A stretch of 64,000 nt of DNA, taken from the NCBI RefSeq assembly GCF_000819725.1, contig NZ_CDDH01000002.1, forward strand, positions 60,810 to 124,809. Direction: 5' to 3'. This DNA comes from Aeromonas australiensis (GTDB lineage: Bacteria; Pseudomonadota; Gammaproteobacteria; Enterobacterales; Aeromonadaceae). Positions 27,340 through 37,307 of the stretch are shown piece after piece. A model generated the notes under the pieces. The model worked only from the letters and a program-made list of their open reading frames with translations, searched no databases and was not told the origin of the DNA. Position 1 is the stretch's first letter. Each line of letters begins with the position of its first letter. Both the position numbers and the translations under genes were made by a program.

Positions 27340-28266
27340 ATGAAGAAGTTTGCCAAGATCCTCCTCGCCTGCCTCGTTTTGCTGCTGGCCCTGATTGCCA
27401 TACTGCTGGGCTACAGCGAGTGGATCGTCTCGGATGCCCGGCACTACACCCATGATCAGGTAGACAAGGTGCCCTATAACCGGGTTGCTGTGGTATTGGG
27501 TACCTCAACCTATCTTTCCGGTGGTGGCCCCAACCACTACTTCAAATACCGTATCAAGGCAGCCGCCGAGCTCTACAACCATGCCAAGGTGGACTACATC
27601 ATCGTCTCCGGTGACAACGCCACCCTGCAGTACAACGAGCCACGCCAGATGCGTCGCGCCCTGATCAAGGCGGGCATCCCCGCCTCCGCCATCTACATGG
27701 ATTTCGCCGGATTCCGCACCCTAGACTCAGTGGTACGGGCCAAAGAGGTGTTCGGTCAGGATCGCTTTACCGTCGTCTCTCAGGGCTTTCATAACGAGCG
27801 AGCCATCTTCATCGCCCGCCATTTCGGTATCGATGCAATCGGCTTCAACGCCAAGGACCCTAGTGCCTATCAAGGGATCCGCACCCGAGTGCGCGAGGTA
27901 TTTGCCCGCCTGATGGGATTGCTCGACCTCTATGTGCTGGACAAGGGCCCCAAGTTTCTCGGGGAACCGGTCCCCATCGGTCTGCCAGAAATCTGTCACT
28001 CTCTAAGCACTATCGGCAGCCTGCAACCCTGCCTTACGCAGCCCAAACCTGCCGTAGCCCAGGCCAAGCCAGCGGCAGTCTCTGCCGCGGCGTCGGCGAC
28101 TCCATCGGCTTCAGCCGCGACTGAGCAACTCACGCCTGCTTTATCCGCCGCGACAACGACTGAGCCAGTCACACCCGCCAAACCCGCAGCAGAGACGCCC
28201 GGCGCGGCCTTGCCCATATTGCCGGTGGCCCCTTCCGCCGCCAGCACCAGCACAACCGCCCCATAA
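27340..28266 (+). CDS. sanA: SanA-type envelope-permeability protein with a long Ala/Pro/Thr-rich tail
   Basis: Residues 1-220 match SanA, the DUF218 (YdcF-like) inner-membrane protein linked to vancomycin resistance at high temperature. There is one N-terminal membrane segment (ILLACLVLLLALIAILLGY), then VAVVLGTSTYLSGG, IIVSGDNATLQYNEP, MDFAGFRTLDSVVRAKEVF, VVSQGFHNERA and KFLGEPVPI. E. coli SanA ends near residue 239. Here a further tail of roughly 80 residues, almost only Ala, Pro, Thr and Ser, follows. It resembles a flexible periplasmic linker. A terminator follows the stop. Confidence 0.88.
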   Translation: MKKFAKILLACLVLLLALIAILLGYSEWIVSDARHYTHDQVDKVPYNRVAVVLGTSTYLSGGGPNHYFKYRIKAAAELYNHAKVDYIIVSGDNATLQYNEPRQMRRALIKAGIPASAIYMDFAGFRTLDSVVRAKEVFGQDRFTVVSQGFHNERAIFIARHFGIDAIGFNAKDPSAYQGIRTRVREVFARLMGLLDLYVLDKGPKFLGEPVPIGLPEICHSLSTIGSLQPCLTQPKPAVAQAKPAAVSAAASATPSASAATEQLTPALSAATTTEPVTPAKPAAETPGAALPILPVAPSAASTSTTAP

Positions 28267-28269
28267 ACA

Positions 28270-28296
28270 GACGACCCGCCAACTGGCGGGTCTTGT
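28270..28296. terminator. Terminator between sanA and sodA
   Basis: GACCCGCC-AACT-GGCGGGTC is followed by TTGTTATT on the plus strand. The two neighbouring genes converge, so it may also stop sodA transcripts. Confidence 0.85.
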
Positions 28297-28350
28297 TATT
28301 GCTGCGCGAATTGTGGCGGCGATCCTGCGCCCCCATTCCCTGCGACCAGG

Positions 28351-28965
28351 TCAGCCTCGCGCCGCCTGATAGCGGCGGGCCACTTCGGCCCAATCCACTA
28401 CCTGATAGAAGGCGGCGATATAGTCAGGACGCTTGTTCTGGTACTTGAGGTAATAGGCATGCTCCCACACATCCAGCCCCAGGATCGGGGTATGGCCATG
28501 CATCAGGGGGCTATCCTGATTGGCACTGCTCTCCACCTGCAATCTGCCCGCCTGGTTCACCACCAGCCAGGCCCAGCCGCTGCCAAAGCGACTCAGCGCT
28601 GCCTGAGTGAATGCCTGTTGGAAGGCATCGAATCCACCCAATTCCCGCTCGATGGCCAGAGCCAGTTCGCCACTTGGCTCGCCACCACCCTGCGGGCTCA
28701 TCACCAGCCAGAACAGGGAGTGGTTGGCATGGCCACCGCCATGGTTGCGTACCGCTCCTTGCAGGGTCGCTGGCAGGGTGTCGAAGCGACGCAGCAGCTC
28801 CTCTACCGGCAGTGCGGCCAGCTCGGTTACCCCTTCCAGCGCGGTGTTGAGGTTGTTGATATAGGTCTGGTGATGGCGGCTATGGTGGATCTCCATGGTC
28901 AGGGCATCGATATGGGGTTCCAGTGCGTCGTAGGCATAATTCAAGGGTGGCAGGGTATGGCTCAT
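28351..28965 (-). CDS. sodA: Superoxide dismutase, manganese type
   Basis: This enzyme dismutates superoxide in the cytoplasm. The 204-residue protein begins [20 protein letters not shown]. Metal ligands are His27 ([11 protein letters not shown]), a His in [11 protein letters not shown], and Asp and His in [12 protein letters not shown]. Outer-sphere residues (ANQDSPLM, with Gln) indicate the Mn-dependent subgroup. It lies 17 nt downstream of a TPR gene, and the pair sits behind a Fur box. The arrangement parallels the Pseudomonas orfX-sodA locus and suggests that Mn-SOD is made when iron is scarce. Confidence 0.95.
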   Translation of the reverse strand: MSHTLPPLNYAYDALEPHIDALTMEIHHSRHHQTYINNLNTALEGVTELAALPVEELLRRFDTLPATLQGAVRNHGGGHANHSLFWLVMSPQGGGEPSGELALAIERELGGFDAFQQAFTQAALSRFGSGWAWLVVNQAGRLQVESSANQDSPLMHGHTPILGLDVWEHAYYLKYQNKRPDYIAAFYQVVDWAEVARRYQAARG

Positions 28966-28982
28966 GATGACCTCTGTTCGGA

Positions 28983-29408
28983 TTAATGGAGCCGGGATGA
29001 GGGCTCGCTCTGACACAGGCAGTGACCGAGCGAGCGCATGATCCCGGCGTGGCTGCCGTGGCGCTGCACAAACGTCAGCAACTCGGCACGGGTTGTACGG
29101 ATATGGCGCAAAGCGGCCTCTCGCAGGCGGGCGGGGCAAACGGGGGAGTGACTGGTCGCCAGCAGGCAGTCGTGCACATAGCAGAGCAGGTCGGCGGCCC
29201 GATCGGGCAGGGTCATGGCCACCAGCAGATCCGCCAGATTATGGTGAGCCACCACCAGCGCCGCCACCGCCTCATCAGCATCGTGCCACTGCCCCAATTG
29301 CTGACGAGCCAACCAGAGTGCCTGCTGATAATGGGCCAACGCCTGATGGTACTCGCCGCAATCAAACAGCCGGTTGCCCTCTCTGGTCTGTTGTTTCCAG
29401 TGACTCAT
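28983..29408 (-). CDS. TPR-type protein upstream of sodA (orfX-like)
   Basis: The 141-residue protein contains one clear tetratricopeptide unit ([30 protein letters not shown]) followed by a helical region with scattered Cys and His ([19 protein letters not shown]). It resembles the orfX product found before sodA in Pseudomonas fagA-fumC-orfX-sodA. I chose the ATG giving [13 protein letters not shown] start at 29471 would add 21 residues and sit only a few bases from the Fur box. Function is unknown. A role in metal delivery or oxidative stress is inferred from context. Confidence 0.8.
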   Translation of the reverse strand: MSHWKQQTREGNRLFDCGEYHQALAHYQQALWLARQQLGQWHDADEAVAALVVAHHNLADLLVAMTLPDRAADLLCYVHDCLLATSHSPVCPARLREAALRHIRTTRAELLTFVQRHGSHAGIMRSLGHCLCQSEPSSRLH

Positions 29409-29478
29409 ACTGCTACCACTTTCGGTCGATTCGACCCACCCCTTCACCCAGGTTGCTGTCATACGCTTCACGCCAACA

Positions 29479-29497
29479 AATGATAATAATTATCATT
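29479..29497 (-). promoter_or_regulatory. Fur box upstream of the TPR-sodA operon
   Basis: AATGATAATAATTATCATT is a 9-1-9 inverted repeat that closely follows the Fur consensus GATAATGATAATCATTATC. It lies 71 bp upstream of the TPR start codon and points to iron-dependent repression of sodA. Confidence 0.88.
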
Positions 29498-29557
29498 ACA
29501 TGAATCATATCCGGGAGACAAGGGGTGCCGGGATCGCAGCAACGAGCCAAAACAGCG

Positions 29558-29584
29558 CGGCCACTCCTTGGCAAGGAGTGGCCG
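29558..29584 (-). terminator. Strong hairpin downstream of cheV
   Basis: CGGCCACTCC/GGAGTGGCCG and inner pairs form a stem of at least ten pairs. On the minus strand it follows the cheV stop and is trailed by GCGCTGTTTT, so it is probably the cheV terminator, with an imperfect T-run. Confidence 0.65.
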
Positions 29585-29636
29585 TTTGAGGCACAGGTCA
29601 GTTAATTCGACCGGCCAATTGAGAATTAATGGCTGG

Positions 29637-30665
29637 TCAGATGTTGTTGGCGGGCGAAGGCGGGGCAATCCCCAGCAGCATATGATCCATCATCCCCACC
29701 ATGCGTCCTATCTCAGGTTTGGTAATGGTATCGTTGGCACCCAGTTGCAGCGCTTTCTGGCGGTTGTCATCGCTCATCAGGGAGGAGAACATCACGATGG
29801 GCATCTCCTTGTAGGAGGGGGTATCCCGCAACCGCTTGAGCAGGTGCATGCCATCCATGCGCGGCATCTCCACATCGGTGATCACCGCGTTGACGAAGCC
29901 GGTCACCGGCATCCGCTCCTCCTGGGCCAGGCGATCGAAATCGGTCATCATTTCCAATCCTTCCCCTCCATCCTTGGCCGTTATCACGTTATAGCCAGCG
30001 GTGCGCAGGGTCGTCTCGATCATCTTGCGGATAAAAGCCGAGTCATCCACCACCAGAATGGTTTTACCCTGGCGCAGCGCCATCATGCGATCGTCGATGA
30101 TCACCTTGCGATCCTGGGTGACGTCGTACTTCTCCATGCTGAGCTCGGGGTTGATGTCAGCAATGATCTTCTCGAAGTCGAGGATCATGATGAGGTTGCC
30201 ATCGCGCCTGACCACGGCCACCACACAGTCGTTTTCACCCGCTTCCAGAAACTGGCTGGGAGACTCCACATCCTCCCAGGAGACCCGGTGGATCCTGCTG
30301 ACGCTGTCGATCAAGAAGCCGTTTGCCATCCGGTTAAAGTCAGTGACTATCACCACCTTGTGGCTATGGTCAGGGTTGGTCTTGATACCGAGCCAGCCGG
30401 CCAGATCCACCAGCGGGATAAGACGATCCCGCAGGGAGAATACCCCCACCATATGGCGCTGGGCATTGGGGTAGTCTGTGGTCTCCGGCACCCGGATCAC
30501 CTCGCGTACCTTGGCGACGTTGATCCCGTAATAGGCGACCTTGTCCCGCCCGTCCGGCAGCAATTTCTTGAGGTGAAACTCAATGATCTCGAGCTCGTTG
30601 GTGCCACTCTCGGTCAGAATGGATTTACGATCTTCCCCGTCTTTGGCCATCATGGTGACTCTCAT
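29637..30665 (-). CDS. cheV: Chemotaxis coupling/response protein CheV
   Basis: CheV links chemoreceptors to CheA and adapts the response by phosphorylation. The 342-residue protein has a CheW domain (about 25-175; YYGINVAKVREVIRVPET, LRDRLIPLVDLAGWLG) and a receiver domain (about 200-335). The phospho-acceptor is Asp264 (VITDVEMPRMDG), with the acidic pair in ILVVDDSAFIRK and lysine in NDTITKPEIG. The start is uncertain: MRVTMMAKDG at 30665 or MAKDG 15 nt in. It is a solitary gene away from other che genes. Confidence 0.93.
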   Translation of the reverse strand: MRVTMMAKDGEDRKSILTESGTNELEIIEFHLKKLLPDGRDKVAYYGINVAKVREVIRVPETTDYPNAQRHMVGVFSLRDRLIPLVDLAGWLGIKTNPDHSHKVVIVTDFNRMANGFLIDSVSRIHRVSWEDVESPSQFLEAGENDCVVAVVRRDGNLIMILDFEKIIADINPELSMEKYDVTQDRKVIIDDRMMALRQGKTILVVDDSAFIRKMIETTLRTAGYNVITAKDGGEGLEMMTDFDRLAQEERMPVTGFVNAVITDVEMPRMDGMHLLKRLRDTPSYKEMPIVMFSSLMSDDNRQKALQLGANDTITKPEIGRMVGMMDHMLLGIAPPSPANNI

Positions 30666-30856
30666 GCTCTGGTTGCGCAGGCAGCACTCAGCTGCTGTTT
30701 TTCCTCAGTATAGGAATGGAATTCGCCCAGCGGCTCGGATCTCGGCAAGATTGCAGCCTTAACCGCTTGATCCCGCAGCCTGGCGGGCTCGTAGCACTTA
30801 GTCAGGAGCGCATTGGCTGATGGGGAAACCTATCAAGCACTCATAAGGAGCCTGAG

Positions 30857-31576
30857 ATGGGTGAAGGTATAATCGTGATTGGCGCTTCTGGCGGTGTCGG
30901 GGCGGCTCTGGTGACACACTGGCTGGCAGCGGATGTCGGGCCAGTGATTGCCATTAGCCGTCAGCCCGCACCAGCAGGAGCCTCTTCGCCGACCTTGCAC
31001 TGGCTATGTTGTGATTACAGCGATGAGCAGATGGCAACTGCGGTAGCCCGCATCGCGAAGTTGGCACCAAGACCGCACAGGGTGGTGATCTGCAACGGCA
31101 TCCTGCATCAGGGGGAGATCCAGCCAGAGAAGCGACTCGAAGCAATCAATCTCGATGCCATGACGCGCCTCTACCAGACCAACGCCTTGCTGCCGCTGCG
31201 CTGGATCAGCCAGTTGTTACCGCTGTTTGGCCGCGAGCCTTGCACTCTGGCCGTTCTCAGCGCCCGGGTCGGCAGCATTGGCGACAACCGAGCGGGCGGC
31301 TGGTATGGCTATCGGGCATCCAAGGCGGCCCTCAATATGCTGCTCAAGTGTGCCGCTATCGAGCTGGCCCGACGGGCGCCCGGTGTCAAATTGCTGGCCT
31401 TCCATCCCGGCACCGTGGATACCCAACTCTCCCGCCCGTTTCACGCCAATGCCCCGGCGGGAAACGTGCAGAGTCCCGAGCTGGTAGCCAACCATCTGAT
31501 TAACCTGATGAACCGGCTGCAACCGGATGGCGAACTGAGCTTTCTCGACTGGCAGGGCAAACCTATCGAGTGGTAG
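30857..31576 (+). CDS. Short-chain dehydrogenase/reductase (CsgA-like)
   Basis: This 239-residue SDR has the cofactor motif VIGASGGVGAALV and the catalytic Tyr/Lys pair in GGWYGYRASKAAL. The Ser position is in LAVLSARVGSIGDN. HPGTVDTQLSRPF is typical of the subgroup related to the C-signal protein CsgA and YbbO-like reductases. An AAGGAG site lies before the ATG. Its last 14 bp overlap the 3' end of tmcA on the other strand. The substrate cannot be named. Confidence 0.85.
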   Translation: MGEGIIVIGASGGVGAALVTHWLAADVGPVIAISRQPAPAGASSPTLHWLCCDYSDEQMATAVARIAKLAPRPHRVVICNGILHQGEIQPEKRLEAINLDAMTRLYQTNALLPLRWISQLLPLFGREPCTLAVLSARVGSIGDNRAGGWYGYRASKAALNMLLKCAAIELARRAPGVKLLAFHPGTVDTQLSRPFHANAPAGNVQSPELVANHLINLMNRLQPDGELSFLDWQGKPIEW

Positions 31577-33629
31577 AGGAACTCAAGAGACGCGCCAGCA
31601 GCGCCCGCAAACTCTTGATCACGGCGGGTTTGCCCGCCAGTTGCAACCTCGCGGCCAGCGTTCCCCAGTCAACATATTGCCAGATGGTAGCGATTAGCAG
31701 ATAACGCTCATCCAGGGTGAGCTCGGCCAACCGGACCAGATTGCCCCCCAGCCACAACTGCAGGCTGGATTGGCTGAGCTCAAACGGCTTGTGATGCAGA
31801 GCAAAGCACTCAACCTCATCGCACTCGAACTCGCCAAGCTCCGGCGCGGTAACGGTACTGCCTTGCAGGCATTGCCATACCAACTCGGGATCCAAGGCAC
31901 TCAACTCGCCCGCCAGCAGGGTCGGCAGCTGGCGTACAAAACGCTGCTGCCACTGAGCCAGCTCGGGCTCATGTTCGGGTTTCAGCGCTTTGAGCAGCAG
32001 GGCCGCGTGGCAGCCGCTGGCAGCATCCCGCTGCAGGCCGATGCGCAACACCACCAGCTCCGCCTTGCGCCAGAAGGGGAGCAGGTCGGCGCTGGCCGAA
32101 AAGGCAGAACCCAGGTAGTCGATACCAATCTGGCGATAGTGCTCTTCAAGCTTGCCAAGCAGCAGCGACCCCAGCCCATGGCGATGCAGCTCGGGGTGGA
32201 TGGCGATACGCATCACCCGGGCGTAGCTGCGCCCCCCCGCCGTTTTGAAACCGGCGTGGGCCAGCAGCGACTGGGGCAGCAGATGGCCGCGCGGACGGCG
32301 GCGACCGGCCCAGATCGCCTCGGCCAGCTCGGGCTCTATCTCCCCTTCCCGCGCCACCAAGGCCACCCCCAGCAGGCGCTCGTCCTGCTCCAGCAGATGG
32401 ATGTCGAGACCCGGGCTCTCCAGCAGAGACCTGAGATCGCCCGGCGTAGTCTGGTAGTGAGCTAGCACCAGCAACCCGAACAGCTGGTGGAGCAACGCCT
32501 CGTCACTCGCCAGCGCCTCCTGACTGATAAGACGCCAGCTCGGGCTAGTCGGTGGCATGGGCGCTGCGACTTCGGCATTGAGGCCGAGCAGGCGGAAAAT
32601 CAGCGGCTCCAGTGGATCACGCTCACTCCAGCGAATGGGCTCAGAGAGGTGGATCTCCTGCCAATCTGGCGCCTGACTATCGAGCACCCGCTTGAAGCGC
32701 AGATGAAAACCGCGCCCCGTCCCCTCGTAACCGTGCTCGGTGGTGGCAAATACAATGCGGCTGTGGCGGGCCAGCATGGCCTCAAGCAGCGGGGTCGGAA
32801 TGGCGGCCGCTTCATCCACCAGCAGCAGATCGGGATTCATCGCCTCGTGCACCAGCCGATCCGGCGAGCAGTAGCTCAGCCCGGTTAGCTGTTCAGGCGT
32901 GGTATCGAGTCCGCGAGCGGCGTGGATAAACAGGGTGGCGACCGCGGCCTGTGAGGGGGCCGTCACCACTATGTTCAGTTCGGGCTGCTGGCGCAGCAGC
33001 TCGGCGGCGGCCTGCCCCAGCAGCGCACTCTTGCCACGCCCGCGGTCGGCGCTCAGCACCAGTGGCCGGCGGCGATGACCGTGTAAGACCTTGTGGATAG
33101 CTGGCAGCGCCCGCGCCTGATCATCGCTCAATGGCCGCTCGGCTCCAAGTGGTTGCCATGGCTGCGAGCAAACCGGCGGCGCCAGAGAGAGGGCTGGATC
33201 GCCCGCCAGCAGCCGCACCAGCCTGGCGATAAAGCCGTGACCGGCCCGGCTTGCCTCCTCCGGCTGGGCCACCAACCTGATCCGGTCAGGATCCGGCCAT
33301 TCAGGCCACTGCGCTCTGGGCGGCGTCAGCAGCAACAGCAAGCCACCGGCGCGCAGGGTGCCCGCCAGCGCCCCGAATGCGTCGGGGTGAAAGCCGCTGA
33401 ACGCATTGAAGACCAGAGTGTCGCACTCCTGACCGAGCCGCTGCAGCGCCTTGGCGGCGGGTTGCGGGCCATAACACTCGGGCCCGGCACCCAGCCAGAA
33501 GACGGTCTCGCCGAGCAGGGATTGGGCGCGGGCAATGCACTCGCCCTCCTCCCCTTCCAGCCAGATCAGGCGACGCTCACCGGCGCGGGCCAGCGCCTCG
33601 CGCAGCAGGGTGACCTGTTGCGGTGTCAT
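31563..33629 (-). CDS. tmcA: tRNA(Met) cytidine acetyltransferase
   Basis: TmcA makes N4-acetylcytidine at the wobble base of elongator tRNA-Met, using acetyl-CoA and ATP. The 688-residue protein has an N-terminal DUF1726-like domain, a helicase-type domain with Walker A SADRGRGKSALLG and Walker B DLLLVDEAAAIP, and a GNAT domain with RVMRIAIHPELHRHGLGSLLL. The length agrees with E. coli TmcA (671). It starts in a 4-bp overlap with the HlyU-like gene. Confidence 0.94.
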   Translation of the reverse strand: MTPQQVTLLREALARAGERRLIWLEGEEGECIARAQSLLGETVFWLGAGPECYGPQPAAKALQRLGQECDTLVFNAFSGFHPDAFGALAGTLRAGGLLLLLTPPRAQWPEWPDPDRIRLVAQPEEASRAGHGFIARLVRLLAGDPALSLAPPVCSQPWQPLGAERPLSDDQARALPAIHKVLHGHRRRPLVLSADRGRGKSALLGQAAAELLRQQPELNIVVTAPSQAAVATLFIHAARGLDTTPEQLTGLSYCSPDRLVHEAMNPDLLLVDEAAAIPTPLLEAMLARHSRIVFATTEHGYEGTGRGFHLRFKRVLDSQAPDWQEIHLSEPIRWSERDPLEPLIFRLLGLNAEVAAPMPPTSPSWRLISQEALASDEALLHQLFGLLVLAHYQTTPGDLRSLLESPGLDIHLLEQDERLLGVALVAREGEIEPELAEAIWAGRRRPRGHLLPQSLLAHAGFKTAGGRSYARVMRIAIHPELHRHGLGSLLLGKLEEHYRQIGIDYLGSAFSASADLLPFWRKAELVVLRIGLQRDAASGCHAALLLKALKPEHEPELAQWQQRFVRQLPTLLAGELSALDPELVWQCLQGSTVTAPELGEFECDEVECFALHHKPFELSQSSLQLWLGGNLVRLAELTLDERYLLIATIWQYVDWGTLAARLQLAGKPAVIKSLRALLARLLSSSTTR

Positions 33630-33937
33630 GACGCCGGGCTGTCAGCCGATTTGCGAGGCTCAAACATGCGATCTCCCATCTGATCGATAAAGGTGTGGGC
33701 CTTCTGCACCATAAAACGCTCGGCATCGGCCGGATTGGCAAAGAGATCGGAGCGGATAAAGCGGTGGGTTTGCAGCACGCCGTCCAGCTCCTTGGTGATG
33801 CGCCCAGCCAGTCGGTACTGGCCACCTTCGGCCATGGGCTCCGGATAGATGAGATAGCCGGCATATTCGGTGGGAGTGACTTCAGGCGCCTTGGTCGGCT
33901 CGCCCCCGAACAGGGCGCTGAACAGTTTCTTGAGCAT
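33626..33937 (-). CDS. HlyU-family protein
   Basis: This 103-residue protein of the small HlyU family (pfam HlyU) has MLKKLFSALFGGEPTKAPEV, YAGYLIYPEPMAEGGQYRLAGRI and HRFIRSDLFANPADAERFMV. Although the family name comes from a Vibrio regulator, these proteins lack a helix-turn-helix, and their role is not proven. A GAGGAG site precedes the ATG at 33937. It overlaps tmcA by 4 bp (ATGA), so the two are co-translated. Confidence 0.82.
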   Translation of the reverse strand: MLKKLFSALFGGEPTKAPEVTPTEYAGYLIYPEPMAEGGQYRLAGRITKELDGVLQTHRFIRSDLFANPADAERFMVQKAHTFIDQMGDRMFEPRKSADSPAS

Positions 33938-34021
33938 GATGATCTCCTCTGGTTGCCAGCATTGTCCCCAAGGGGTCGATGAGTGGCAAGCAGGGGATCT
34001 TATTACCAATGGTTATTTGCA

Positions 34022-34046
34022 CCACGAACCATTCTCATTTAGATTT
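34022..34046 (+). promoter_or_regulatory. Possible weak Fur site before bfd
   Basis: The plus-strand stretch GAACCATTCTCATTTAG, read on the other strand as TGAGAATGGTTC, keeps one good half of the Fur pattern. The other half is degenerate. Iron control of bfd is common in this family, which is the main reason to list it. Confidence 0.3.
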
Positions 34047-34074
34047 CATTTAATTTCAGCGCGAGGTAACCACC

Positions 34075-34281
34075 ATGTATGTCTGTTTGTGCCGCGGCAT
34101 CACAGATACCCAGATCCGCAAAGCGGTGCAGTCAGGTAAAAGCGAATTCCGCCAGCTCAAGCAGTCGCTCGAGGTGGGTGCCCAGTGTGGTAAATGCGTG
34201 CGCATGACCATGGAGATCATTGCAGCCGAGCTCGACAAGATGGAGCAGGAGCAACCCGTGCTCTACTACGAAGTGGCCTGA
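34075..34281 (+). CDS. bfd: Bacterioferritin-associated ferredoxin
   Basis: Bfd is a 68-residue [2Fe-2S] protein that reduces bacterioferritin to release stored iron. Its four cluster cysteines are visible: Cys4 and Cys6 (MYVCLCRGIT) and Cys38 and Cys41 (GAQCGKCVRM). Length and spacing are those of E. coli Bfd. It lies 144 bp upstream of bfr on the same strand. The gap probably holds a separate bfr promoter. Confidence 0.95.
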   Translation: MYVCLCRGITDTQIRKAVQSGKSEFRQLKQSLEVGAQCGKCVRMTMEIIAAELDKMEQEQPVLYYEVA

Positions 34282-34425
34282 TCGGGACACCTCTCTTCTG
34301 ATTCGACCCGCCAACAGGGTCACCTCTTATCTCAGGCGAGCTGACTCGCCGGACCACTTGTTGTCACTTTTCTGGACTAAGCTCTAACGATCGAAGCCTC
34401 AGGCACGAACCAAGGAGCACTGTCG

Positions 34426-34905
34426 ATGAAAGGAGATCCCAAGATCATTGCCCACCTCAACAAGGTGCTGGCCAATGAGCTGATTGCCATCAACCAATAC
34501 TTCCTGCACGCCCGCATCTACGATGACTGGGGCCTCAAGGCGCTCGGGCACAAGGAGTATCACGAGTCCATCGATGAGATGAAACACGCTGACGAACTGG
34601 TCAAGCGGGTGCTGTTTCTCGAAGGGCTGCCCAATTTGCAGGATCTGGGCAAGCTGCGTATCGGCGAGACCGTCGAAGAGATGTTGCGCTGCGACCTGTC
34701 GCTCGAGATGGATGCCATCCCCGACCTCAAGGTAGCCATCGCCTATGCCGAGTCGGTGCAAGACTACATCAGCCGCGACCTGTTCCAGGAGATCCTGGAG
34801 GATGAGGAGGAGCATGTGGACTGGCTGGAGACCCAGCTCGATCTTATCGATCGCATCGGGCTGGAGAACTACCAGCAGTCGCAACTGCACCATGGTTCAT
34901 CCTGA
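34426..34905 (+). CDS. bfr: Bacterioferritin
   Basis: Bfr forms a 24-subunit, haem-containing iron store. All ferroxidase ligands are present in the 159-residue chain: Glu18, Glu51, His54, Glu94, Glu127 and His130. Met52, the axial haem ligand, is also conserved ([12 protein letters not shown]). An AAGGAG site precedes the ATG. With bfd it makes a storage and release pair. A strong terminator follows. Confidence 0.96.
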   Translation: MKGDPKIIAHLNKVLANELIAINQYFLHARIYDDWGLKALGHKEYHESIDEMKHADELVKRVLFLEGLPNLQDLGKLRIGETVEEMLRCDLSLEMDAIPDLKVAIAYAESVQDYISRDLFQEILEDEEEHVDWLETQLDLIDRIGLENYQQSQLHHGSS

Positions 34906-34928
34906 ATAGTTATGGCATGAAAAAACGA

Positions 34929-34962
34929 TTAAAAAACCCGCTTAGGCGGGTTTTTTAATGTC
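34929..34962 (+). terminator. Terminator of bfr
   Basis: AAAAAACCCGC-TTAG-GCGGGTTTTTTAAT is an ideal intrinsic terminator 25 bp after the bfr stop. Confidence 0.93.
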
Positions 34963-35107
34963 TGGCTGCATAGCTTTTCACGCCACTTATCAGCATGAAA
35001 AATAAGCGTATTTTTGCTATTCAGATCGCAAAAATAGACGCTTGGGAGTTGCACTATTGGGGCCCCTCACAGGGACATACAATAACAACATGTGAAAGGA
35101 CTACATC

Positions 35108-37219
35108 ATGCACTTCCTACCCAACAAGCTAGCGCTAGCCTGCGCCATAGCCCTGTCTCTTGCCGCCTGCAATGACAACAGCTCGAACGCACCAGCAGAC
35201 CCCGCAACCACCAAAGCATCCCTGATGCAGACCATGGATGAGGCCCTGCGCGAGAGCCAGTCGCTCGACCCCTACGGTTTTGCCATCGATGCCGCCAGCA
35301 TCGCCAAGCGAAAGGCACTCGACAGTTCACTGCTCCAACGACTGAATGCACTGGATCCCACGCTGTTAAGTGAGCGGGATCGGCTGTTCTACGACATGAT
35401 CCGCTGGGACTTGCAGATCAATCTTGAAGGGTACGATTTACCCCAATCCCAGATCCCGATCCATCACTTCCGTAACCGCGTGGTGGATCTGGCAGATGAC
35501 GTTGGCGCAGCCCCTGCCAGCGGCAAAACAGCTCGTACCGTCAGCGGTGACTTCGACTATTTCGAGCACAGCTCGGCCGACCGGGTGGAACCGGGTGATG
35601 GCGCATGGCGACGGGATCTCGACCGTACAGGCACAGCTCCGGCACTTGCAATGGCAGCCCGAGCAAAGACAACAATGACCCCGCTGGCCTGGTACCAAGA
35701 ACACCTCACCTGGCTCAAGGCATATGATGCTTATCTGGCCGAGGTAAAACACCAGTTCGAGCAGGCCAGTGTTCAGGGCAACACCTTGCCTGATGAGCTG
35801 GTAGACCGGCTGCTGGCCCAGCTCAACAGCAAGCTGGATGGCGACATGCTCACAGGCGCCTACCTCGGCTGGCAGCAGTTGCCGGGGGATGCCGATGCCA
35901 CACTGCGAGCAGACTACAAAGCCGTGTTGGACAGCATCAACACCCGCTATCTGGCGCTGCGCGACTATCTGGATTACCAGCATGGCGGCGCCTATGCAGT
36001 GCGCCTGGGTAGTGGCGAGTGTGATGACGGTTTCTGTGGCATGACCAACGGGCGCGACTGGTATCGCTGGCTGCTGAAGAAGCACACCACCACCAATATG
36101 ACACCGGAGCAGGTACATGAGCTGGGATTGAGCGAGGTAGACCGGATCTTCGCTGCCATGGTCAAGGTGTGCCACACCGTTGGCAAGTGTGACAACGAAG
36201 ACGTGGCCCAAAGCAAACAGAGCGGCCAGATCTACGCCTTCTTCCGTTATCTGAACGAGCCGGCTTTCTTCTACCAGAATCCGCTGGCGGTCTGGTCCAC
36301 CGGCCTCAACCCGGACAATGCAGCCGGGGCGACCCTGAGCGGGCCGCAGCAGCAGGCACTGGCCGAACATGAGCGGGCATTGCTGGAGTACAATATCTTC
36401 AAGAGCAAGGCGGCGCTGGTGCTGCCGGACTTCTTCGATGCCGAGCGCACCATTCCCAAGCTGGATTACGAGGTGGTGCCCGTCTCCTATGCGGATGCGC
36501 CATACGGCGGGGTGGCCTGGTACCAGGACGGCAACCCGCAGACCGGCCGCAAAGGGCAGTTCTTCCTCAACACCTATTACCCCTATGGTCTGCAGAGCTG
36601 GAACATCAGTACCCTGCTGGCTCACGAGGCGGCGCCGGGCCACCACTTCCAGATCACCATCGCCCAGGAGCTGGCCGCCAAGGATCCCGACTTCCCGAAG
36701 TACGTGGCGAACGCCTCCTACACCGCCTATGCGGAGGGTTGGGCGCTCTACACCGAATACCTAGCGGATCACGACATGGGGCTCTATCAGGGGCGCGGTC
36801 TCTATGATCCGGCGGTGGGGGACGTGAAGGTCGAGGGATCATCCGCCTTCAACAACCAGCTGCAGTATTTCGGCCGCCTCAACGAGGAGATGCTGAGGGC
36901 CATGCGGCTGGTGGTGGATACCGGTATTCACTGGTATGGCTGGAGTCACGATCAGGCCGTCAACTACATGAAGGATAACTCGGCGCTGGGGGCGGGGGAC
37001 ATCAGCTCCGAAGTGCCGCGCTACATGGCCTACACCGGCCAGGCGACCTCCTACAAGGCGGGCCAGCTGGCGCTGATCCGGATGCGGGAGTCGGCCGAGC
37101 AGGCACTGGGCGGAGGCTTTGACCTCAAGGCGTTCCACCACCATGTGCTGGAATACGGCATGTTGCCCATCTCGGTGCTGGAGCAGAAGCACAAGCAGTG
37201 GATTGAACAGTCGAAGTGA
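35108..37219 (+). CDS. DUF885-family peptidase-like lipoprotein
   Basis: This is a 703-residue DUF885 protein. The N-terminus is a lipoprotein signal ([14 protein letters not shown], lipobox Cys about residue 21), so it is likely anchored on the outer membrane. The C-terminal half has a zincin-like signature [12 protein letters not shown] with a following Glu ([14 protein letters not shown]), the arrangement of the carboxypeptidase-like M32/M3 relatives. This supports metal-dependent peptidase activity, but the substrate is unknown. A ribosome site AAAGGA precedes the ATG. It is monocistronic, upstream of mgsA. Confidence 0.88.
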   Translation: MHFLPNKLALACAIALSLAACNDNSSNAPADPATTKASLMQTMDEALRESQSLDPYGFAIDAASIAKRKALDSSLLQRLNALDPTLLSERDRLFYDMIRWDLQINLEGYDLPQSQIPIHHFRNRVVDLADDVGAAPASGKTARTVSGDFDYFEHSSADRVEPGDGAWRRDLDRTGTAPALAMAARAKTTMTPLAWYQEHLTWLKAYDAYLAEVKHQFEQASVQGNTLPDELVDRLLAQLNSKLDGDMLTGAYLGWQQLPGDADATLRADYKAVLDSINTRYLALRDYLDYQHGGAYAVRLGSGECDDGFCGMTNGRDWYRWLLKKHTTTNMTPEQVHELGLSEVDRIFAAMVKVCHTVGKCDNEDVAQSKQSGQIYAFFRYLNEPAFFYQNPLAVWSTGLNPDNAAGATLSGPQQQALAEHERALLEYNIFKSKAALVLPDFFDAERTIPKLDYEVVPVSYADAPYGGVAWYQDGNPQTGRKGQFFLNTYYPYGLQSWNISTLLAHEAAPGHHFQITIAQELAAKDPDFPKYVANASYTAYAEGWALYTEYLADHDMGLYQGRGLYDPAVGDVKVEGSSAFNNQLQYFGRLNEEMLRAMRLVVDTGIHWYGWSHDQAVNYMKDNSALGAGDISSEVPRYMAYTGQATSYKAGQLALIRMRESAEQALGGGFDLKAFHHHVLEYGMLPISVLEQKHKQWIEQSK

Positions 37220-37307
37220 TCACAGTTACGGCGCCCGGCAAGGCAATGGGCGCCGCTTTCGATTAGGATACGGCTCTCTGCCAATAACAATGCTACGGAT
37301 GATGTCC

